A stretch of 39,183 bases of DNA from an uncultured Pseudomonadales bacterium (GTDB taxonomy: Bacteria > Pseudomonadota > Gammaproteobacteria > Pseudomonadales > Azotimanducaceae), in the NCBI GenBank assembly GCA_938036875.1, contig CALHVX010000027.1:1-39183 (forward strand). Direction: 5' to 3'. Below are positions 34,061-39,183 of the stretch, one piece after another. The position numbers and the translations under genes were made by a program. Each line of letters starts with the position of its first letter. The first letter of the stretch is position 1. A model generated the notes under the pieces. That model worked only from the letters and a program-made list of their open reading frames with translations. It did not search any database and was not told the origin of the DNA.

Positions 34061-34926
34061 TCGGCTAAAAAGGCTTTAGTGATCGACATAAACTCTTCCA
34101 GCTGATCGTGGTGCACCCAATGCCCGGCCTTTTCGATGTTGGCCACTCGCGCATTCTTGAAGTGGCTGGCACGACCGTCTTTTTCCGGATCCGATGCCCA
34201 AGACTCGGTGCCGCGGATCAGCAACGTTGGGCAGGTGATCTGCGCATAAATTTTGTACATTTCATCAAACGGAATGCCTACCGGTGGGAAGGCTCGAATG
34301 TAGTTATCAAACTTCCAGCTGTAGGTGCCATCTTCGTTTTGGTTTACACCGTGAATGGTGAGATGCCGAGCCCGCGCTTCGCTGAGATGCGGGTTCTCTG
34401 CCTGCATACGTTGAAAGGCTTCTTCTTGAGTTTGGTAGCGTCGTGGTTGACGACCGGCAATTTTGCGGAGGTCGTCGATCCAGTCGGTAATGCGTTTGGC
34501 AGTTGGTTGGCTCAAGCGCTCTTTGATCATAGCGGGTGGCGGGCCCATGCCTTCGATAGAGACCAACTTGCCCACGGTTTCTGGATACAAACCGGTGTAG
34601 TTCACCGAGATAGAACCGCCTAACGAGTGACCGATGATGGTCACCGGGGTCATCTTGGTTTGGTGCAGCAGTTGGGCAATGTCGTAGACGTAGTCAACTT
34701 GGTTGTAACTTCCGCCGATCATCCACTGGGAGTCGCCGTGACCGCGTAGGTCTGGTGCAATGATGTGGTAGTCCTTGCGTAGCTCTTGGGCGACCCAGTC
34801 CCAGTTGCGGCAATGGTCCCGACCGCCGTGCACCAACAACATGGGGGGCGCATCGTTGTTACCCCAATCGACGTAGTGCAGCCGCAGGCGTTGAGAGAAA
34901 TAGACGTGAGAGGTGGGGCCTTCCAT
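34057..34926 (-). CDS. Alpha/beta-hydrolase
   Basis: 289 aa from the ATG at 34926, with GGAG 11 bases upstream; a TTG-start extension to 34956 is less likely. LVHGGRDHCRNWD (oxyanion), IAPDLRGHGDS, IIGHSLGGSISV (Ser nucleophile in GHSLGG), and AGHWVHHDQ with the catalytic His near the end are visible; the acid may be the Asp in the SDPEKD segment or nearby. It hydrolyses an ester or amide bond. It is first of a two-gene unit with the CinA-NMNAT-like fusion, so a role in a linked pathway is possible. A TATAAT -10 box (34956-34961) is upstream. Confidence 0.92.
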   Translation of the reverse strand: MEGPTSHVYFSQRLRLHYVDWGNNDAPPMLLVHGGRDHCRNWDWVAQELRKDYHIIAPDLRGHGDSQWMIGGSYNQVDYVYDIAQLLHQTKMTPVTIIGHSLGGSISVNYTGLYPETVGKLVSIEGMGPPPAMIKERLSQPTAKRITDWIDDLRKIAGRQPRRYQTQEEAFQRMQAENPHLSEARARHLTIHGVNQNEDGTYSWKFDNYIRAFPPVGIPFDEMYKIYAQITCPTLLIRGTESWASDPEKDGRASHFKNARVANIEKAGHWVHHDQLEEFMSITKAFLAE

Positions 34927-34955
34927 AACAAAAATCGCTCCAATAGACCCGAGCA

Positions 34956-34961
34956 ATTATA
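34956..34961 (-). promoter_or_regulatory. -10 box of the hydrolase / CinA-NMNAT unit
   Basis: TATAAT on the minus strand, a consensus -10 hexamer; transcription would begin near 34949, about 23 bases before the ATG. No good -35 hexamer is visible at 17 bases. Confidence 0.5.
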
Positions 34962-35006
34962 AGGCAAATTGGTGTGAAAGGCTGACCTGAGATTGTTTGG
35001 CGTGAC

Positions 35007-36353
35007 TTACAAAGTATGGGTAAACGAGAAGGTGACGCGGTCTGCGCCAGCAAATTGACCGAACAAACCGTTGGGGTCCCCATAAAATCGGTCCAAACCC
35101 AGGTTGACCTTGAGGTTGTCGTTCACCGCGTAGCCGAGCTGCACACGTCCGAGCCCATCGTGCTCATTAAGAGAGCCGTACCAGCGAGCCTCTAGGGTTA
35201 GGGTGTCATAACGAAACTGGCGGCGTAAGAACACCGTGGCAATGGTGTCGCGCTCCGGGCGGACTAGCGAGTTGGGTGCATCACGCACTTCATCGTGCAG
35301 CAGTTGGATGTTGGCGAAAATCCCGGCAGGGGCGTTGAAGTCCGCAGCAACGGCCATGGTGAGCTGGTTGAGTTTGGTGGTGTTAGGTCCAGTGGGGGGT
35401 AGCGTATTGAAGTAGCGGTTGGGTCGCCAACCTACCTCTGCGCGCAGGGCCAAAGGACCAATCGAGCTTTCAGCAGACAGACCGTAGAAGTTTACGCTGC
35501 GATAGGTCTGGGTTAACTCTGGGTTGCCAGCGTCTACTTCCGCGAGCGGTTCGAAATCTAAGCTGCGTGCCGCCACCAGGCTCATGTCTAGCGGCCCAAC
35601 CCGACGGCTTAAACGCAGGCCGCCCCGGTTCAGCTTGTTGCGCGGGGAGCGTACGGCTACTTGAGGCCTAGCTAACCCAGTTGCGGCATCCTGAGTTTGC
35701 CCCAAGTTGAAGCGCGCCGCGGTGAACGCAAAGGTATCTTGCGGGCCCGGCAACTCGTGGGCTGAGCTTTGTGGCACCCAGGCCAACTCCGCGCGCCAGC
35801 TACCTAAGCTAAGATCTGCAAGGGCGCTCCAAAGAGGAATACGGGAGTGACCAAAATCATCCAAGATAAATTCACGGAAGCTCTGGGGGTTTAAGACGTC
35901 GGCCACTTTGAGCCCATCTAACGCACCCCAAACGATTTGCTGTTTGCCTAACCGAAACAACTGGTTGCCTAGGCTAAACTCCGCGTACGCATCGCGCAGC
36001 TCAATGCGAGCACCACCACCCAACTGGGCAGGGCGGTCTGCTGAGCTGTAGCTGTTGTCGTTGTATTGCAGATCACCGGTTTGGCTCAGCTGGCGCTGCT
36101 CATCGAAACGAGCGCGACCTTCTATGACAAAAGTGGTGTTACCCCAATTGAATTCACCACGAGGGGTTAGCTCAAGTTGGGCCTGCTGGGACTCTTGTTT
36201 CTCTAGGGCGTAGCCGTAGGTGCCTTGGGTGGCCAGGGACAAGCTCTGCACTTCAAGCGCCGCACTCGGAGCGCTAAGGCTGAAACCGAGCAGCAAGGTT
36301 AGTGCCGCTCGCGCCCAAGTCGGTGTTGCTTTTAGTTGGGTTAGATCGATCAT
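35007..36353 (-). CDS. DUF1302-like outer membrane beta-barrel protein
   Basis: 448 aa from the ATG at 36353. A signal peptide ends in LLLGFSLSAPSAALE. The rest is strand-rich with alternating residues and no long hydrophobic helix. IELRDAYAEFSLGNQLFRLG then KQQIVWGALDGLKVADVLNP and FREFILDDFGHSRIPLW match the DUF1302 group of porin-like proteins. The end reads VTFSFTHTL, close to a barrel-end strand though lacking a final Phe. It starts 4 bases after the RND-LolA stop, so the two are one operon. It may be the outer-membrane exit for whatever the transporter moves. An upstream in-frame extension (to 36644) lies inside the RND gene and is rejected. Confidence 0.85.
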   Translation of the reverse strand: MIDLTQLKATPTWARAALTLLLGFSLSAPSAALEVQSLSLATQGTYGYALEKQESQQAQLELTPRGEFNWGNTTFVIEGRARFDEQRQLSQTGDLQYNDNSYSSADRPAQLGGGARIELRDAYAEFSLGNQLFRLGKQQIVWGALDGLKVADVLNPQSFREFILDDFGHSRIPLWSALADLSLGSWRAELAWVPQSSAHELPGPQDTFAFTAARFNLGQTQDAATGLARPQVAVRSPRNKLNRGGLRLSRRVGPLDMSLVAARSLDFEPLAEVDAGNPELTQTYRSVNFYGLSAESSIGPLALRAEVGWRPNRYFNTLPPTGPNTTKLNQLTMAVAADFNAPAGIFANIQLLHDEVRDAPNSLVRPERDTIATVFLRRQFRYDTLTLEARWYGSLNEHDGLGRVQLGYAVNDNLKVNLGLDRFYGDPNGLFGQFAGADRVTFSFTHTL

Positions 36354-36357
36354 TGCG

Positions 36358-39183
36358 TTAAGGCTTGGGCGCACCGCGCGATAGGCTTGCGGAGGCAAAG
36401 AGCTTGGCAGCCAAGGTGTCGTGATACTGAGTGTCGGAGAAGTGAAACTCGGTTTTGTGCCCGGTTTGGTGGTTTTGAGTACTGATGCTCTGCGCTGTCC
36501 AAATGTCGCTGATGTTCTCAACCTGGCCAACCAACACGGTTTTGAGCGGGCTGCCATCGCGGTCACTAAAATCGATCTGCATAGGGATCCAAGTGTTGGG
36601 ATCAACGAGCGCGCTGAAACCGCCGTAGCCGATCTCTTTGGCAATGCTTTTGCTGACCGGTGTGCCGGTAAGTTGGATCAAACCATCGCTGTTTAGGCCT
36701 GCGTTGGTGAATTGATAATCTGCCAGCTCAAATTTGAGCTCTGACTGCATGTCGGCAAAGGTGAAATCGGTACCTAAGAAGTAGTCACCTCGGTCGCTAG
36801 CGGGGATACGGCGCACCTTGCGAGTGGCCGGCATGTACAACCAACGTTCGTCGCTTTTGTTGAGTTGGTGAAAGTCGTGGCTTAAAAAGCCCACGTTGCG
36901 AACGGCTTTGGGCTCAAGGTAAGTAATGCGTGTGCGTTGATCTTGCTCGGTACTGCTTTTGTGTACCACGGCTAAACGTTCACGTGAACGTCCACGCCGG
37001 TCGGTGAGCGACATCTTAAGTTGCCTTGTGCTGGCGTTGCCTGCGGGGCGAGCAGCAATGCGTTCAGCCACTTCGGTCCCGCTCAGGGAGGTTGTTGCGG
37101 CTGCCAGGGCTGGGTCGCTTGAGAAGCCCGCCACAAACACCAGAGCCACTACGGCTGCTGCGATTGGGTTAGCAGGTTTACGCAAGGTTGGGGTTGGGCG
37201 CTTGTGCTGTAGCCTAGAAGCCAGGCTGAACAACGCTGGGATCAACAGTAGCGATGCAGCAAAGCTTGCTAGGGCGGCGAGGCTAATGAGCCCACCAAAG
37301 CGTTGCAACGTGGGTAGGTCGCTAATGGTTAATACGGAAAAGCCAACGGTAAGGGCTGCAGCGTTGAAAAAACAGGCTCGAGCCGTGCCAGGTAGTGCCA
37401 TGGTTAGCACTGCATCAAAGCTGTGCTGTGAGTTGGTCTGCACCTCGCGCAAACGCGCCACCAAGTGGATGGCAAAGTCGACGCCCACCCCAATGGCAAT
37501 GGCGGCGAACATAGAGGTAGGTGGCTCAAGATTGATGCCGGCAAACCCCATCACGCCGTAGATGGCCAGCACCGTAAAGACCACGGGCACTACGGAGATG
37601 CAACCGAAGAGCACCGACCGAAACATCAGGCAAGCGATGCCAAGCACTAAGGCGAGAGAGACCGCTATGCCGGTAAAGTGAGTATCAATCAATTGCTGCA
37701 TCCAGTGATAGGTTAGGTTGACGTCGCCGGCGAGAGTGGCGCTAAGCTCACCAGTACTGAAGTTTTCGTCGAGATATTGCTGAATGTTTTCGACCGTCTG
37801 CTTGTTGTCGCTAAACCGCGGGGCATCCAAGAAGATTCGGATGAGCGCGGTGCTGTAGTAAGGGTCAATCTCTTCCTCAAAATCTGTGGGGCTACCGGAG
37901 GCTTCGTAGATCAACAGGTATTGTGCTATGGCGTCTTCAGCGGTGGGCAAACTGCGGTCGTTAGATATAGGTCGTGTCTCAATGGCCGCGTCTAGCAAGC
38001 TGAGATAATCCGCAATAGACACCGTCTTGTTGACGTGGGGTTGTTGCTCGATGAACTGCTGTAGATCTGCTATTGCCTGCATATGTTTGGTTTCCAGCAA
38101 CGCATCATCTTGCTCTGCACTCACCACCAGGTTCAAAAACGCGGTACCCGCAAATTTTTGGTTGATGAGTTCATCGGCAACGCGAATGGGTTCGTCAGCG
38201 GCGAAGTTGTCAATTTGCGAACGATCAATTTGGATCTGCGCTGCACCTATACCCGCAAGGTTTGCGAGCACAACAAAAATGCTGGTCATCAGTAGTGGTC
38301 GACGCGCACCAAGCTTGGCGCACTGGGTCAGGGTGTCGGCTAGGGGTGAGCTTGTATCGCCTGCAAAGAGTTTGCTTTGCGCGGGCGGCAATATGGCGAG
38401 CAGATTGGGTAGCACTAACAGGGTGAGCAGGCCAGCCAATGCGCTACCAAAGCAAGCGAACCAAGCAAAAGCCACAATAGGCGGCATGACCGAGACCAAA
38501 CCGATGCCAACAAAACCGACCATGGTGGTGAGCGTGGTCAGTATCACCGGTTTGGCAATGCTCTGCATGGCGGTCACTGCGTGCTCGCGCGAGCTGTGGT
38601 GTGGGTTCGCTGCGCGAGCTTCGTAGTAGGCAGACAACACGTGAATGGCATCCGCTACTGCAATTGCTACCAAGACGACGGCAAGGGCGTTGGTGATGGC
38701 GTAGTAGGGCACGTTACACCAGGCCATGACCCCTAACGTACCGGTTAGGGTGCTAAGAATGATAATGAGCGGACCGGTGAGTGCAGAAGCGCGCCGAAAG
38801 GCCAAAAAGACGAAGAGCAAGACTAGCCCAAAGCCAATGGGGAGCAGCTTACGAGCATCTTGCTCGATGTAGGCACTAAAGTAGCCGCTAACCGCACCCG
38901 GCCCGGCAACGTGGAATTCTACCCCCTGGGTGGGCAGCGTATTGATGTAGGTTCTGACTTGTTGGTAGGTGTCTTGGGCGTGAGTGATATCGATAATCTC
39001 GCCCATGATCACGGCGGCAGTTTCATCGCTGCTGACCAAAGTCCCTTGATGCGGCGGCATGGCCTGCCATTGCGCGCGCACCCTAGCCACTTGATCTGCC
39101 GCTAAGGAGCCATCGTCCATGTCCAAATACTCGTTGACCTCAACTGCGCCTTCAACACCTTGGATAGAAGACTCGGTGGCTAA
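36358..39183 (-). CDS. RND (MMPL) transporter fused to LolA-like lipoprotein-sorting domain, N-terminus missing
   Basis: 941 residues lie in the window; the frame stays open past 39183, so the N-terminus is cut. The first part has the MMPL/RND pattern: helix clusters separated by two large periplasmic loops, with YYAITNALAVVLVAIAVADA and FAAIAIGVGVDFAIHLVAR helices of the proton-relay core. After the last transporter helix comes PIAAAVVALVFVAGFSSDPA then LAAA, a signal-peptide-like helix. A LolA-like domain of about 230 residues follows: ERWLYMPATRKVRRIPASDR, GDYFLGTDFTFADM and DPNTWIPMQIDFSDRDG, as in outer membrane lipoprotein-sorting proteins. The fusion suggests the transporter lifts a lipid-like cargo from the inner membrane and passes it to the attached carrier. 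The cargo is unknown. Confidence 0.9.
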   Translation of the reverse strand, partial: LATESSIQGVEGAVEVNEYLDMDDGSLAADQVARVRAQWQAMPPHQGTLVSSDETAAVIMGEIIDITHAQDTYQQVRTYINTLPTQGVEFHVAGPGAVSGYFSAYIEQDARKLLPIGFGLVLLFVFLAFRRASALTGPLIIILSTLTGTLGVMAWCNVPYYAITNALAVVLVAIAVADAIHVLSAYYEARAANPHHSSREHAVTAMQSIAKPVILTTLTTMVGFVGIGLVSVMPPIVAFAWFACFGSALAGLLTLLVLPNLLAILPPAQSKLFAGDTSSPLADTLTQCAKLGARRPLLMTSIFVVLANLAGIGAAQIQIDRSQIDNFAADEPIRVADELINQKFAGTAFLNLVVSAEQDDALLETKHMQAIADLQQFIEQQPHVNKTVSIADYLSLLDAAIETRPISNDRSLPTAEDAIAQYLLIYEASGSPTDFEEEIDPYYSTALIRIFLDAPRFSDNKQTVENIQQYLDENFSTGELSATLAGDVNLTYHWMQQLIDTHFTGIAVSLALVLGIACLMFRSVLFGCISVVPVVFTVLAIYGVMGFAGINLEPPTSMFAAIAIGVGVDFAIHLVARLREVQTNSQHSFDAVLTMALPGTARACFFNAAALTVGFSVLTISDLPTLQRFGGLISLAALASFAASLLLIPALFSLASRLQHKRPTPTLRKPANPIAAAVVALVFVAGFSSDPALAAATTSLSGTEVAERIAARPAGNASTRQLKMSLTDRRGRSRERLAVVHKSSTEQDQRTRITYLEPKAVRNVGFLSHDFHQLNKSDERWLYMPATRKVRRIPASDRGDYFLGTDFTFADMQSELKFELADYQFTNAGLNSDGLIQLTGTPVSKSIAKEIGYGGFSALVDPNTWIPMQIDFSDRDGSPLKTVLVGQVENISDIWTAQSISTQNHQTGHKTEFHFSDTQYHDTLAAKLFASASLSRGAPKP

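Noticed and set aside
36354-36644. 97-residue N-terminal extension of the DUF1302-like protein
   Set aside because: It overlaps the RND-LolA gene out of frame; the ATG at 36353 gives a clean signal peptide.
36959-38626. Two 200-codon plus-strand open frames (36959-37561 and 38027-38626)
   Set aside because: Both are antisense to the RND-LolA gene and have no homology-like motifs.
1-39183. Mobile elements, CRISPR, tRNA and rRNA genes
   Set aside because: None recognised; no transposase, integrase, repeat-spacer array or tRNA-like cloverleaf was seen by eye.

Overview
This 39.2 kb window looks like a chromosomal segment of an uncultured or marine-type gammaproteobacterium. The grounds are the cmoA-cmoB pair, the ppk1/ppx pair, the RimK-like / inactive-transglutaminase / retropepsin-like operon, the PA0069-type radical SAM gene, lipoproteins with lipoboxes and a beta-barrel porin-like protein. 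Coding density is high and codon use fairly uniform. I saw no tRNA, rRNA, CRISPR array, insertion sequence, integrase or phage gene. Taxonomy below class level is inference.

Layout. 1-2718 (minus): three genes of the ATP-grasp / inactive transglutaminase / retropepsin-like set, the first cut by the window edge. 2719-2946: regulatory gap with five 13-bp T-rich tandem repeats and a near-perfect LexA operator. 2947-5892: LexA-box-preceded radical SAM gene, an APC permease and a small unknown protein. 5919-7528 (minus): two YbjQ-family proteins and an M48-type membrane protease. 7692-8572: thiamine-binding (MTH1187/YkoF-like) protein overlapping a PnuC-type transporter. 8881-9420: isolated unknown protein with a Cys/His/Asp papain- or transglutaminase-like signature. 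9522-10538 (minus): type II glutamine synthetase with a recognisable sigma-54 promoter and two upstream NtrC-like enhancer sites. 10892-15014 (minus): Ser/Thr kinase, S9 lipoprotein peptidase and zinc-type dehydrogenase. 15099-16594: phytanoyl-CoA dioxygenase-like and Smr genes. 16597-19853 (minus): acyl-CoA dehydrogenase, a small HTH-like/TM protein, cmoB and cmoA. 19928-22027: ppk1, convergent with ppx, which is the last gene of a lemA / M48-TerB-like / ppx unit (to 26153). 26250-30528: acyl-CoA dehydrogenase, flavin reductase, SDR, F420-type LLM oxidoreductase and crotonase-like gene, a lipid or xenobiotic catabolic group. 30632-32964: MATE exporter and Fpg/Nei-family glycosylase. 32939-34926 (minus): a CinA-like/NMN-adenylyltransferase-like fusion translationally coupled to an alpha/beta hydrolase. 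35007-39183 (minus): DUF1302-like outer-membrane protein downstream of an RND (MMPL) transporter fused to a LolA-like lipoprotein-sorting domain, cut by the right edge.

The points most worth a second look are the RND-LolA fusion plus porin unit, the CinA-NMNAT-like fusion, the orphan Cys/His/Asp protein, the LexA operator, the 13-bp repeat block, and the sigma-54/NtrC architecture at the glutamine synthetase. All functional calls rest on motif and family recognition by eye; no search was run.
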